Source: Halichondria panicea
Taxonomy: Eukaryota > Porifera > Demospongiae > Suberitida > Halichondriidae
Direction of reading: 5' to 3'
Assembly: GCF_963675165.1 (NCBI RefSeq)
Contig: NC_087377.1
Span: forward strand, 9,875,122 to 9,939,121
Length of the DNA stretch: 64,000 nucleotides
Positions 1 through 10,680 of the stretch are shown in pieces. Made by a program: the position numbers and the translations under genes. Within the stretch, counting starts at the first letter, position 1. Each line of letters begins with the position of its first letter. The notes below the pieces were generated by a model. The model had not been told where the DNA came from and did not search any database. It saw only the letters and a program-made list of their open reading frames with translations.

Positions 1-2
1 AC

Positions 3-185
3 ACGCTTGGGGTGTGGCAGGACGAGGAGTACTTGAGAGCAAAGGAGCTGCGCACTGCAAGGGATGACAGGAGAGACATCATGCCACACAGGCCCTGCGT
101 GTCTCTCTTGTTTTTGGAGCATGTGATCTCTGTTTTGTCAGTTGTTACAATTGTCTATCGTGTTACCTTGTCAATCTTGAGCTAA
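3..185 (+). other. Open-ended reading frame at left edge, unidentified
   Basis: The third forward frame is open from the window edge to a TAA at 183-185. The first half (about 27 codons) is strongly charged, rich in Glu, Arg and Asp, and reads like the end of a coding exon or of a transposon protein. The second half is hydrophobic and less convincing. I do not recognise the family. It may be the last exon of a gene lying to the left, or chance. Confidence 0.15.
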
Positions 186-574
186 CTCCGCCGCTTAGCT
201 ATAGTTCTAGCACTCAACTCTGCCAATATTATACATGCAGTGGGTTGCCTTTACGACAAAAGTGGCGAAATATTATTGGTGCATGCACTCTTGTTCTCAA
301 TTCTAGCTATAATCTGTTCTTCTATTTGAATGCATTCGGCCCTTACTCATGCGCAGTACACTAAAAAAGGCATAATTATTTTAGCGGACTGCTGTATTTC
401 ATATATATTCGATCTAGCTGTGCTTGAGTTTGTCATACCGTCTTTCTTTTAATTACAGCGCTAATCATAGTTTTCCAGTGGCGCACAAAAAACCATGATT
501 CCAGTTTGGCGCTTATCTATAAGAACGTAGAGTAGATCTACTATATAGTAGCTGTTTCCAAGAGGCTATTAAAT
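186..574. other. Non-coding, AT-rich
   Basis: I see no credible exon, RNA gene or clear repeat border here. Confidence 0.4.
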
Positions 575-762
575 TGTACATGTATACTGTATATATTCTT
601 TGCGAACTTTGCGATGGTTGATCAATTCGCAACAATAAAATCCGCAAAAAACCACATGATTCTTGCCATGCAGAACGCAATAGTTAGGGTCAAAACTTCT
701 ACTGATTTGGCTCATTCGCAAAGGTTTTTCACCCGCAAATATTCTAGTAATACGGTAATTGC
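575..762. mobile_element. MITE, ACGGTA-ended family, copy 1
   Basis: The stretch contains repeated TTGCG/CGCAA motifs in opposite orientations and ends in TTCTAGTAATACGGTA. A second copy in reverse orientation lies at 25605-25822 and shares the same internal blocks (CTAACTATTGCGTTCTG, and GAATGAGCCAAAT in reverse). The left terminus is degenerate. A small non-autonomous DNA transposon is the simplest reading. Confidence 0.5.
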
Positions 763-787
763 TTAGCCAGCAAAAAATAATTCCAGA

Positions 788-793
788 TTTATT
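788..793 (-). promoter_or_regulatory. Possible polyadenylation signal of the methyltransferase gene
   Basis: TTTATT on the plus strand reads AATAAA on the minus strand, about 130 bases past the stop codon at 927. Spacing is plausible, but the hexamer is common in AT-rich DNA. Confidence 0.3.
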
Positions 794-926
794 TTATAGA
801 GTGGTGCTGTAATTAGAAGTAGATACAGTATCTCTATACTTATCATTTTTGTATAGCCCAAAAAAATAAAGTACATGTAGACAAAAGTACTAGAGCTATA
901 AAGTCATCAGACGGAAGATTAAACAT

Positions 927-1826
927 TCACTTGCTATTAGTCTTTCTCCCCACCACAAAAGCAATTGCTTTACAATCATTGAGAATATTTTGAGCTTCAT
1001 TTGGAATTGGGAATACATCACTAAACTCGACTGAAAATCCAGCTTGTTTGAAAGAGCTCGTCACATTTTCAAACGTAAGACCCAAATGAAACATTTTCTC
1101 CCCTCCATTAACATACCAGCTCTCTTCCAGCGAAATCAGGCTAGTTAGGTATCCTTGGGGTCGGACCAGCTTGCATAGTCGTAGAAGCGTTTCTTGATAG
1201 CTCTCAATCGTTGTGCATACGGCTTCACAACAGAAGTTGAAAGAGATGACATCAAACCATTCAGAACGATCACCAATATCGAGAATTCCATTTGGGTCTT
1301 CTTTGCGAATATCACATGTTACAATCGTCTTGATTTTACTTCTTAGGGACGTCACTCGACTTTGTGATTCACCAACCTTGCCCTCTAATGATCCCACAAT
1401 GTGATTAAAGTATGGAGTCCAATCATGAGCTTCAGCATCTTTATTTACCCAGAGCTCCACCTGTTTGAGATTCGGTTTGGAGAAGTCAGCGAAAGTGATG
1501 TCGGCAAAATACGGTGCAGCACTTATGAGAGGGTAAATTACGGGTCCACCACCTAGCTCGAGAAGCCTTGCTTTAGTGGGATCCCAAGAGCTATGGAACG
1601 TTTGGTAAAAGTGGTGGTAGCACTGGAGGTAAAATGGCTGCACTCCTCTCTCCTCATCAATGATGCCATTGGGAGCAATGAATCTTCTCTGCAAGTAGGT
1701 CTTGGCATTGAAGTGTTGATAGTTCTCAGGTTGGTGGCTTGCATGTAGATCCATCAGGCCTGCTATTAGCCTCGATTCCAGGCCGCTAAGAGAGGGCCTG
1801 GTATCGACTGTTTGCGCATGCGCCAC
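927..1826 (-). CDS. NNMT/PNMT/TEMT-family SAM-dependent N-methyltransferase
   Basis: This 299-residue intronless frame matches the NNMT/PNMT/TEMT family (about 260-290 residues) from end to end. The family pre-motif with a Tyr-Leu pair lies near residues 40-48. The SAM-binding glycine motif LELGGGP is at 89-95, the acidic-loop DFS at 114-116, and DWTP at 135-138. A CDI segment follows at 171-173, and the motif SFNFCCEAVC at 195-204 corresponds to the family's SFxxEAxC block. The C-terminal RPQGY...EKMFHLGLTFENV segment corresponds to the family's conserved product-site strand and helix. Such enzymes move a methyl group from SAM to small amines in the cytosol; the substrate here cannot be read. 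The first ATG leaves about 35 residues before the first conserved block, which is normal. No stop or frameshift is visible. It appears unrelated to the receptor cluster. Confidence 0.88.
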   Translation of the reverse strand: MAHAQTVDTRPSLSGLESRLIAGLMDLHASHQPENYQHFNAKTYLQRRFIAPNGIIDEERGVQPFYLQCYHHFYQTFHSSWDPTKARLLELGGGPVIYPLISAAPYFADITFADFSKPNLKQVELWVNKDAEAHDWTPYFNHIVGSLEGKVGESQSRVTSLRSKIKTIVTCDIRKEDPNGILDIGDRSEWFDVISFNFCCEAVCTTIESYQETLLRLCKLVRPQGYLTSLISLEESWYVNGGEKMFHLGLTFENVTSSFKQAGFSVEFSDVFPIPNEAQNILNDCKAIAFVVGRKTNSK

Positions 1827-2463
1827 CTATTACCCAGAAAGTGGGTAATTCGGATACCATTGTATTTTGCTCAGTAAAACAATGACGTCACAACGAACGG
1901 AAGTGGATTGAAGAAGTGGATAGAAGTGTGATTGTAGCCCGTGTGATAGCATTCTAATAGCCACCCTTAGCCTACTATGTTAACAAAGGACTCACAGCCT
2001 GCAACAGTGTGGATAACAATCCTCTGAACGGAGGGGAAGGCTGACAATAGCCATTATGGATAGGCCACGCCCATCTGACACTAACCTTCGTGAAAGTCGA
2101 CTCTATCAGAAAGAAATTGCTGCTGTAACCAATACAGCTCTGTCTCTAGCTAGCTAGCTATATAGCTCTGTGTCTGACTTTATGAAGAGTATTCTTTGTC
2201 TGTATATGTTATTCAGGATATAATTCGGATAAAAATTCAGTTTAATAGGAAACATTACGGGAATAGTATCCAATAATTTTGCGCATGCGCAAGCAGTCAG
2301 TAGCAGGCCTAATTGTTTAGGCCTTGAGAAGGAGGCTAGCCTGCTATATACTATACTAGCAGTCCAAACACGTACACATAAAACAGTTACTAAAAAAGGT
2401 CAACTTGACATTCCAGGCCAAATGGATGCAATCAAAGGTCAAATTATACCTGCGGCACTTATT
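1827..2463. other. Non-coding, with shared repeat segment
   Basis: No exon is visible. The stretch 2352-2405 recurs near 35264-35320 (CAGTCCAAACA, ACACATAAAACAGTTACT), so it is interspersed repeat. CGCATGCGCA-type palindromes occur near 2281, as at many MITE borders in this window. Confidence 0.4.
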
Positions 2464-3001
2464 ATGCCTCGGTGCGCATGCGTAAGCGAGGTAGATCTAC
2501 GCAGAGGTGTTTGTGTGTGTACGTGTACGTGTGTAGACTATTTCAGCTGCAAGTAAGAGTTTCTATAGGCTTCTAGTCATGTTTTCTTGGCATGCTATTT
2601 GTGGATTTGCAAAATAAAGCTTCGTTCTCGAGTTATGCCTAGTTTTGCTTACTTGGAATGCCATTGCAGCCTTTTCAGAAGAGTCCGTAGCAAAATTTGT
2701 TCACCGAGTGTTGCTACTCTACTTAGTAGTTAGCTATGCACTAGAACGCTAGCTATTGGTAGCTGCAAGAGTGAGAAGAGAGCTGCAAGGCTCTGCTGAT
2801 AGCATAGCCATTTAGACTTGAACTTTGGCATCGATCGTTTTTAACAGCAATCATGGTCGATCATTACCCACTATTTGAGTTTCCCTGCGATTGCATGCAA
2901 AATTTAAATGTTCATCATGATAATTATAAATCAATCAATGTGTGTATAAAAGCTAGCTAGTAGTTTTATGTTATGTAGCTTTGGCACCTCCACCGAGGCA
3001 T
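2464..3001. mobile_element. Interspersed TIR element 'ATGCCTCGGTG', copy 1
   Basis: The element begins ATGCCTCGGTG and ends in the exact reverse complement CACCGAGGCAT. Related copies lie at 4249-4719 and 62547-62899, and an internal fragment at about 44205-44370. All share internal blocks such as AAGTAAGAGTTTCTATAG and CTCGAGTTATGCCTAG-like sequence, followed outside by CAGCACCC. It codes for no protein I can see, so it is a non-autonomous DNA transposon. Confidence 0.6.
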
Positions 3002-4248
3002 CAGCACCCACGGTGCTTTAATTTCTGTTGTGATTATAAAGATGAAGCTAGTGGTGCATGGTGAATAAACCCGGGGCAGGAGGGTAAACTCGTAAAACAT
3101 AAGCCCACTTTTGATATTGGCGTACCTCCTCTTCCGGGTCCGAGTCTCGCGAGCAGACTTGTCAAGTCTGCTCAAGAGACTACTCTGACTCTAGCCATGG
3201 AAGGTATTTTCCAATCTTGTGGTTTCGAAGAATGCAATAAAAGGTCAATTTTCTCTCAAGCTGGTTCCTCTGGGGCGCGATAGCTCAACCGATAATAAAG
3301 AGGATCAAGCTATTATAGTGGTGGTGTAAAAATCAGTTTTACAGTTTACAGTTTTTCTTTCGAGGCTATGCTTCACCAAGCGTACCTCGAGGCAGCTAAA
3401 TACTACGTGAAAGAGCAACTCACAGCGCGCATGTGCTGGTACTCATACAGCGTGCGCAAACGTCATCAATTGCGAGTTGCTAGATCGAGGTATCATGCAG
3501 TTCAACACTCTTCTCTAGCTTCTATATATATATACAGATTACTGGTATGAGCATGAACATGTCGATCCGTGTTACACCTCAATCCCTAAACTGCTGATTC
3601 TAACTGGATTACTGGGCCCTATAATGTTTCATGAAGTTTTACCTGTTGGTGCTTTCTTGCCTTTTTGTATACATTCCTTTTGTAGCTGCTGCCAGTAGAT
3701 TCTACAACCATATATAGATAAATCACTAAAAATGGATTGGCAACAATAAGCGTCGAAAACTATCCGCGTTTCCGACGTCTTATACTGTCCGTAGAATCCT
3801 GCTGCGAAACCTTTACTTCCATTTGATACTTCAGGCCATATGAGACACATGCAGTACACATGCTTGCACTATATTAAACTATAATTATAGTTATAGCTAT
3901 AATAATATAGATACTATACACTACTGTAACAATAATGGGTGCAGAAACATCCTTAAAGAGTGAACAATATCGACCTATATAACAATATCCATTTTTTGGT
4001 TGTCATTTCCAAATGATGAGCTACCATCACTAAATAGAAGTTTTGGTGGGGCTTGGAAAGGGCGAATTTACCAAAACAGCAATAAAAAGAGTCTTTCCTG
4101 GGGTTAGGAGCCAAACACGGCTAGATCTTAGCTTTACATTATACATAATTATGCAGCTTATGCGACCACGTAGTCCGTCTCCAATCAATTTATCTATGTT
4201 GCAATCTAAATTAGTAAGTAGGTACTGTTCTACATGTGTACTATAGTT
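3002..4248. other. Non-coding, no recognised gene
   Basis: Short open frames here have no coding character. A tRNA-like start (GATAGCTCAACCGAT near 3280) has no matching B-box and no cloverleaf. Nothing else is supported. Confidence 0.4.
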
Positions 4249-4719
4249 ATGCCTTGGTGCATGCACATGCGTGTGTGTAGCATATTTTAATCGGCCTGGA
4301 TTCAAGGCTATAGTGTGTGTGTGTGTGTGTAGACTGCAATGGCTGCTTGAATGAATGAAGTGCAAGTATGAGAGTTTCTATAGGCTTCTATAGTCGTTTT
4401 CTTGGATTTTCTTGGATTTAAATTCGTAGATTTGCAAAATAATGTTGGTTCTCGAGTTATGTCTAGTTTTTTGTTGATACCATTTCAGAGAAGAGTGCGT
4501 AGAAAAACTATAGCTGTTGGTAGCTGCAAGAGTGAGAAGAGAGCTGCAAGGCTTATATATAGACTTGGACTTTTGGGATCAATCCTTTTTAACAACAATC
4601 ATGGTTGATCAACATCATTTCCCAGTGCTGCAGGCAGCAAATTTAAAATTAAAAATGTTCATCATGAATATAACGTGCTAATAGCTGCTTATGATTATGT
4701 AGCTTTTACACCAAGGCAT
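4249..4719. mobile_element. Interspersed TIR element, copy 2
   Basis: It starts ATGCCTTGGTG and ends CACCAAGGCAT. Relative to copy 1 both ends carry the matching change, so the terminal pairing is kept. A (GT)n run lies inside at about 4313-4331. Confidence 0.6.
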
Positions 4720-4832
4720 CAGCACCCAAGGTACAAATAGTCCTCTTAATTGTTATAAGCATGCACACCTCAATGATTAGCTATTATAAACAATTATACA
4801 TACAATCCTGCATGACTCACTTAATATAATTG

Positions 4833-5057
4833 TGTTGTATCTGTTAATTGTCTTCACTTTAACACAGATAAATATTCTTGATTGCAGCAAGGGTAGAATA
4901 GAACACACACACAGAGCACAGTACAGAACCTTCTTATATACAAAGCTAAGTAACTTCTAGATGTTACCACTAAGTACAGTTCCAATTCTAGCTAGATTGT
5001 TCTAGATCATTACAGATACATTACAGCTACTTCTAGATAGTTCCAGTGGATACTACA
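4833..5057 (-). mobile_element. Solo LTR with 5-bp target duplication
   Basis: On the minus strand the 225-bp block runs from TGTAGTATCC to GATACAACA, with the short inverted termini typical of LTRs. It has a central TATA-like TTTGTATATAAGAAGG. It is flanked on both sides by AATTG (4828-4832 and 5058-5062), the 5-bp duplication made by LTR retroelement integrases. No internal retroelement genes adjoin it, so it is a solo LTR left by recombination. A diverged partial copy is at about 61768-61973. Confidence 0.75.
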
Positions 5058-5062
5058 AATTG

Positions 5063-5743
5063 TAACAAAACATTTTAACACAAAACTATGTCCAATGTTG
5101 TTCAGTATAATTATACTGACTGCATGATGGTCCTATAGTATGCATAATAAGTAACAATAAAATTAATCATTTCACTAGTTTGAAGATAGTTTGGTGTATT
5201 AGGAACAATAGTTCAACATCCGACAGAACACAGCGCTATTATGGAAATATATTTTGTTAATTTGAAGAAATTTTTGAGGTTCTAAAAGTACGACACTCCA
5301 AAGTGTATGTATTTTTACGGCGTAATAGTATATAAATAAGTAAGTATATTTATGATCTATGTAGGGTAACTTACTAGTTTTTACATGCAAGCTGTATGTT
5401 TATGAAACATGTACTAGTACACAACCACAATGACCAAAAAAAACAGAATTCAATCACAGAAAGTAGTATGTAAAATAATTATACCCGCTATACGGTAATT
5501 GGGTACTATTATAACTAATACATCAGTACACCAAACTATTTTCACTCTGTACGGTATCGATGCGGAGTGACGTATTATCCGAGAACGGTTTAGGATTTGA
5601 AAGGATGGAAACAAATAATTTTATGCCAAACACATCTTCTCCACTCAATAGATTCTACTTATACCCTCGTCAGTCATCGTGTCACTACAGTTTTTCTAAA
5701 CAGAGAGCAGGCTAGATAATAGATGATAATCATCTAGTACCAG
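5063..5743. other. Non-coding 3' flank of the 5.7-6.5 kb gene
   Basis: AT-rich sequence with a MITE-end remnant CCCGCTATACGGTA near 5488-5501. No exon was found. Confidence 0.4.
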
Positions 5744-6519
5744 CTAAAAGTGTGTTTTGTGTACATTGACAGTAACACAATCACTTTGAAAATAGTTTGC
5801 GAATGTAACTACAGCCGCATTTAGAGTTGAAACAGTGGGGTGAAAGTCTTGTAGCTTGAGCAGAAGTGACCCAGCATCGACTACCAGTCCCTCCTCATAC
5901 AGTTGCTGTGCTACCCTCCTCACACGCACAGTGAGGGAGAATCCAGACTCAATTGTTTTGGCAGCTCTGATTTTGAGCATTGGAAGTACCTGGCAAAAAG
6001 GTGCATGTTTAGATTTTCGACCATCATCGATTTTTGTAGATATTATTATATTCACATAATTGGAGGTATAAAGAGTTATGGAATGTCTTGATAACGACTA
6101 TGAACTCCAATTATAGAGATCTTCTGAAAATTATGAAAATGAAAAAACAAATTTAAGATACGGATTTATATAAATCTAGATCAAGGTAACCCCGTATATA
6201 ATTATCGACTACCATAATTATAATTTTCGTATGGGGCAAATTTCATAGTTTTCGTATAATAATTATTATAGCATAATTATTAATTGAAAAAACTGCAAAA
6301 ACTTCACCATGCAATCTGAGATTTAGAATATGAAAGATTAATTGCACCAACAAATATTAATTTTACCCGCTATAATAAAGGTATAAGAATTGACTTACAT
6401 CGACCATTGACCGTATGGTTGACTTAATATTATTGATTGAAACTGACAAGAATCTCAACTTCAGCGCTTCAGATGAACTGGATTTGGATATCAACTCCAT
6501 GCACCAATCTCTCATCAAC
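5744..6519 (-). CDS. Last two exons of an unidentified gene (helical-repeat protein, possibly NBAS-like)
   Basis: Exon a is 6399-6519 (acceptor CAG; donor GATGTAAGT) and exon b is 5744-5989 (acceptor TTGCCAG, stop TAG at 5744-5746). The junction is phase 0 and joins SMVD to VLPMLKIRAAK. The joined frame gives about 121 residues, mostly amphipathic helix, with LYEEGLVVDAGSLLL and FHPTVSTLNAAV near the end. A gene losing its first turn here resembles the C-terminal helical region of NBAS, but this is from memory and weak. No upstream exon is visible to the right, where repeats and a receptor cassette follow. It is either the 3' end of a gene with a very long intron or a stranded fragment. Confidence 0.5.
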
Positions 6520-7259
6520 CTGAGCATGAGTATACTATACCAGTAGGCACGCAGATACATACGTACATGCAGATATACATATACCGTATAGCGGGTTATT
6601 TTCGTATGGTGGAATTTTCGTTCATACGACTGCGGAATTCCCCAATTGATGTTAAACATGAATCCTGAGCTGTACACATATTTAAATTAAATTCATAAAT
6701 TCATAAAAATTCATATGAAAATTGATAACTGTGGTGTGTACTGGTGTGATTGCATGTTCATGATGTGTTGTGATCTATCTTGATCTCTATCCTGATGTGT
6801 TTTGTTTGATTGTTGTGTGATTCACAGTTTTTCCTTGGTTTCCGATTATCATGCACCCTATATTTTTTTTTGTAATTATGACCCTTTACCAACTTTTATG
6901 TGCCTATGCGCAGCATAGGCACAAGAGCTAGCTAGCTATAGCTACACTCATTTCAGCAACGAAGGATAAATATTTTTGCCGACCATAAATACAACGAAAA
7001 TATGACGCATGCACAGATAGTATCAGGCCTAGTTGTTCACCTAACCTTTATAACTCGGCCTGGGATCGAGACTATACATACAATAAAACTACACCCTTAA
7101 AGGGCTGAGTCTATATAGGACCGGGGGTCTCTGAAATGCTACACTATAATATATGTAGTTATTGCATGAACGAATACGGCCTCGAGACCATGCACTAATT
7201 ACTATAATCACATGTTGTCCTATTATTCACTGTGATTCGTACAGTGATTAATCGCGTAT
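6520..7259. other. Repeat-rich non-coding stretch
   Basis: It holds a MITE end (ACCGTATAGCGGGTTATTTT, near 6583-6602). At 6900-6922 there is a 10-bp-arm hairpin, GTGCCTATGC and its complement around GCA. A copy of the GCCTGGGATCGAG repeat lies at about 6960-7075. No gene is visible. Confidence 0.5.
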
Positions 7260-7298
7260 CAGTAATTGCACGTCGTCATTAACGACGTGCAATTACTG
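7260..7298. repeat. Perfect hairpin, 17-bp arms
   Basis: CAGTAATTGCACGTCGT is followed by a 5-base loop (CATTA) and its exact reverse complement. No coding sequence or recognised element adjoins it. A further foldback (TAGTATGGCTA...TAGCCATACTA) lies at about 7404-7502. Confidence 0.7.
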
Positions 7299-7574
7299 CC
7301 TTGACAACCGCACGTTCGAATAACGGCCACGGCAAATTTTTTTACTGAAACTGCAGCTAAAAATGTCCTTAAAACTGCATCACAAACGATTAACACAATC
7401 AATAGTATGGCTACTCGTGTAATAAGGGATTAATAGCACGAGTAACAAGCAATGGCAAGGATACTAATTGCACGAGGCGTAGTTGCACTCTTAGCCATAC
7501 TATTAATTATACCATAGATAAACAAACAGATTGGATTGGAAACGCCTATCTGGCCCACGTAATAGAGGCTAGTT

Positions 7575-8238
7575 CTCAGGTGCATTAAGGACTGGGACCT
7601 TCAATTATTGCTGAATTTGCAAATTATAAGCCCCGCCCACACGGTCGCCATGGTTCCGCCCACGCGTTCATTACTTCAACGTACCACTCCCTTTTCATTT
7701 TACAGTAATTCAGCTAGTTTAGAGAAGTGACTTAGTCGGCGTTTAAAACACCCTCTAGTAAAGCTTGCGAGGCAATAGATGACTTCCATAAGCCTTCCTT
7801 AGCTGATTTATCCTTGTACTTTGTCAAAAAATTGTTGACCGTGTCCCTGGGAAGCCTACTATCCAAGATGAGACTGCTACATCAAACAACTTTCTGTTAT
7901 TTCTCCCTTGCAAAGACCAGGAGGGCTAAGCGCTAGAGTGAGTTGTTAGCTTAGATAGAACTAAGTATAATGAGCAGCAGCAATAGCTAGTAGACTTAGT
8001 GTTTAAACGCCGATTTTTCAATAGAAAAGTGAAATAGTGCTTCGACAAAACGGACCACCCCCACTGATCAATTAGTGGGCGGGGCTTCATTTTAATATTT
8101 TCCTAGAGAATGGAAGCCAGTGTTTCATTTCATCATAAAAGTTTTACACAGATTAATATACACAGTAAACAGCAGCAGGTTGAAGTGCCTCTTATAAATG
8201 TCTTTTTTATGTTGGTCCCAGTCCTTAATGCACCTGAG
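7575..8238. mobile_element. TIR transposon remnant with short coding relic
   Basis: The ends carry a perfect 25-bp inverted repeat (starting CTCAGGTGCATTAAGG; 7575-7599 and 8214-8238). A second inner pair, AGCCCCGCCCAC and GTGGGCGGGGCT, lies just inside. On the minus strand an open stretch at 7735-7878 reads like protein (about 48 codons, including LPRDTVNNFLTKYKDK). It may be a piece of the lost transposase; I cannot name the superfamily. A clear target duplication was not found. Confidence 0.6.
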
Positions 8239-8876
8239 TTACGGTCACATGACAGGAAGCTCTAAAATTAACTCTTTTTCCACTGCAAGTCCATAGCAAC
8301 AGCATCTACAATCTGTAAAATTATGTGGGACTGTTTATACACTAGCTCGGAAGCAAGAAGCAAAGTGTATTAAACGTAGAGAGACACTGCAACATCAGAC
8401 ATAATTTTTAATTGTTTCGTAAAATTAATTGTAAAATTAATTGTATAATCGATTATAAATCATTATTATTGTGTAATACATTGTTGTAACATTGTACAAC
8501 AATTTCTTCCTGGGTCTCTATAGGAGAGGCTTGTCATTGATAACTCCTCTGAATCACAAAATTAACACAATACGTACAAACATGACATAGTTATAATCAT
8601 TACAAAGTATATACACACACACAGCGTCAAAAATGTATGTAATGAAATGTACACATGGCTCATATCCAGGTATTAAAACAGGTACCTAACATCATTCATT
8701 TTGTATGGTGAAATTAATCTTTCAAGTATTACAAGGATATATAATTATGAGGGTGTACACGCATGTACCGTAATTACGACTCCTCCATAATTTATCCATA
8801 CTCAGTTTTTTATCCTCAACTCATATTGTAAGGCAGTTTCCCAATACTCATGCAGCAGACTGAACTATAATTATAG
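8239..8876. other. Non-coding; left part shared with the 47.7 kb region
   Basis: The stretch 8690-8876 is nearly the same as 47668-47852, which is intron sequence of receptor pseudogene R1. This shows that the cassette to its right was copied from, or with, such a gene. Confidence 0.6.
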
Positions 8877-8893
8877 TCCAATATACACACCAG

Positions 8894-9334
8894 ATTCTAC
8901 TACTGCGGCTATTTATGGTGGTGCTGTTGGTGAGATACTGGTGTTAGTGTGTCTTATTGGTATCTGCTTGATTGCCCTACTCTTACTGAGGAAAAAGCTA
9001 TCTAGTGAAGAACAAATAGCTGCTCCACTTTATGAGGAAGTAGGTCTTTCAGGAAATGACATTCAACTCGAGCCCAATGGTGCATATGGAAAGGTATACA
9101 TGTGCACTCATTACAATGTAAATTTGATTATTTTGAAAATGGTACACATGTTTCACAACACGTACCGCATGCACGCAGGCTGTTAGATGCTCCAAGGGTA
9201 TTCAACTACAATCTAACCAGGCTTATGAACTAGTGAGTTATTTTACTGTACCTTGTATAGATCTGATAATTATTGTTACTCAGGATGCACTCAATTACAA
9301 GCTCATCAAAGGATATGATTTTAACCAGACGTAG
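8894..9334 (+). pseudogene. Orphan receptor transmembrane/tail cassette A
   Basis: There are three exons: 8894-9093 (TM plus start of tail), 9179-9232 and 9284-9334 (stop TAG). Splice signals and phases (1, 0, 0) match the other plus-strand receptors. The tail carries LYEEV, NGAYG, NQAYEL and LNYKLI tyrosine motifs and ends YDFNQT. No signal peptide, Ig or FN3 exons lie upstream, so the cassette has lost its ectodomain. In the TM segment a Glu codon (GAG) stands where copy B has Val (GTG), which puts a charge in the membrane. I read it as a relic of a duplication rather than a working gene. Confidence 0.65.
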
Positions 9335-10440
9335 AAAGTCATATATATAGAACTGTTGCAGTAGCTTGAGATACTAGTTGATTCATACTATAACAACTGA
9401 ACTCATTGTAGAATCAATGATCAATGATACATTGATCATGGTTGCAGTTAACAAAAGATGCATGCTAATTCATCTGTTGGATTATTCATTTTACCTTAAA
9501 AGGATGTCACATTACTTTGTGCACAGTTTTTGTGTAGAGGTATCAATAGTTCAACACTCCTCTATACTCTTGCTAATAAGGTCTCAAAAATACAATTCAC
9601 TTTTTTGTAAATTCTGAACACCACTCTGCTTCAATTTCTATAAACTTCCCTGCTGTTGTGCAGCAGATTTTCCAGCTTCTTGCCAGGAGGAGGTACGACA
9701 GGCATGGTGTAGCTCAGCAATTAGCCACTGATTGAACTCAGCAATAACGTTGAATGTGGGCGGATATAATTAGTGGTCTGTGGCCTAGTTTACCATAATT
9801 TCTGTTTCACTGGTTGTAGTAACTCGCAAATAATGTTCAGCTTATAAAAAATAACTGATTGAACCATGACATACACTCAGAGAGTTGCTCAAATACAAAA
9901 CAGCACGTACTTTAATTACTAGTGTATAGATGAATCGGGAACACAGTCGCTTTATAGGACAATGATATTAAACTATGTATCTATGGCTCATGCTCCTATA
10001 ATTGAGCATGCACAGTATTGTGATATTGTATTCTGAACAGTTAACTGTAGCTATACTTATAATGCTCTCGTAATCGTATATAGTATAGGCATGACGCTAT
10101 AATACAGTTTTAGCAATGTTTCTTTATTCAGTATCATCACACATTTTCAGAAGGTTTTCTAGAGACGCCGAGACATGCACTATATCCAAACCACATCACA
10201 TTATACCAGCAATGAGCTGTGCATTTGCAGGCAATTCATTACTTACAATCGTTGTATGAATTGCTTGAAAGTTATAGTGTAGGTATAGTCTTCTACGTGT
10301 ATAAAGAAGAATCCCGAAAAAATTTTACTGGCTGTTTTTTGCTTCAAATCTTTTCGTTTGTACGAGTACCTATGTCAAAGACAGAAATTGTTCTCGTCAA
10401 AGCCAGAAAATTGATGCCTATTATCCCACCATTATTCTCA

Positions 10441-10576
10441 GACAACCATGTGGCACTGCTGTTTATCAATAAAGTGGGTGGATCAAGGTGTGGTTTATCT
10501 ATTCGATTATCCGGCATATTCACTTATCCGGCCTGCTTCTGGAACCAAGGTGTCCGGATAATCGAAGTTCTACTGT
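10441..10576. mobile_element. Truncated TA-MITE (Tigger/pogo-like ends), right half
   Basis: It ends TTCTACTGTA and contains ATTATCCGG blocks that match the right half of the complete element at 50684-50983. The left terminus is missing. The same truncated form lies at 19077-19213 in copy B. Confidence 0.55.
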
Positions 10577-10680
10577 AATGATAATTATGACTGAGGCAGA
10601 TTGATACAAAATAGTACATGCAGTCTTGTACCATGATGTGCTCTAGCACTAAGGAATCCATTGAAACTCTCAGGATTGTA

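Larger units (their letters stand above)
8877..10680 (+). repeat. Segmental duplication copy A (partner 17510-19316)
   Basis: About 1.8 kb is visibly near-identical to 17510-19316, including exons, introns and 3' flank, with only scattered substitutions and short indels. A more rearranged third copy is at 48440-51060. The high match in non-coding sequence means the A/B duplication is recent. Confidence 0.85.

Noticed and set aside
3275-3330. tRNA-like start GATAGCTCAACCGAT
   Set aside because: It resembles a tRNA A-box, but there is no B-box at the right distance and no cloverleaf pairing.
9378-9617. 79-codon open frame conserved in copies A and B
   Set aside because: It starts after the receptor stop codon, and its conservation is explained by the recent duplication; copy C does not keep it.
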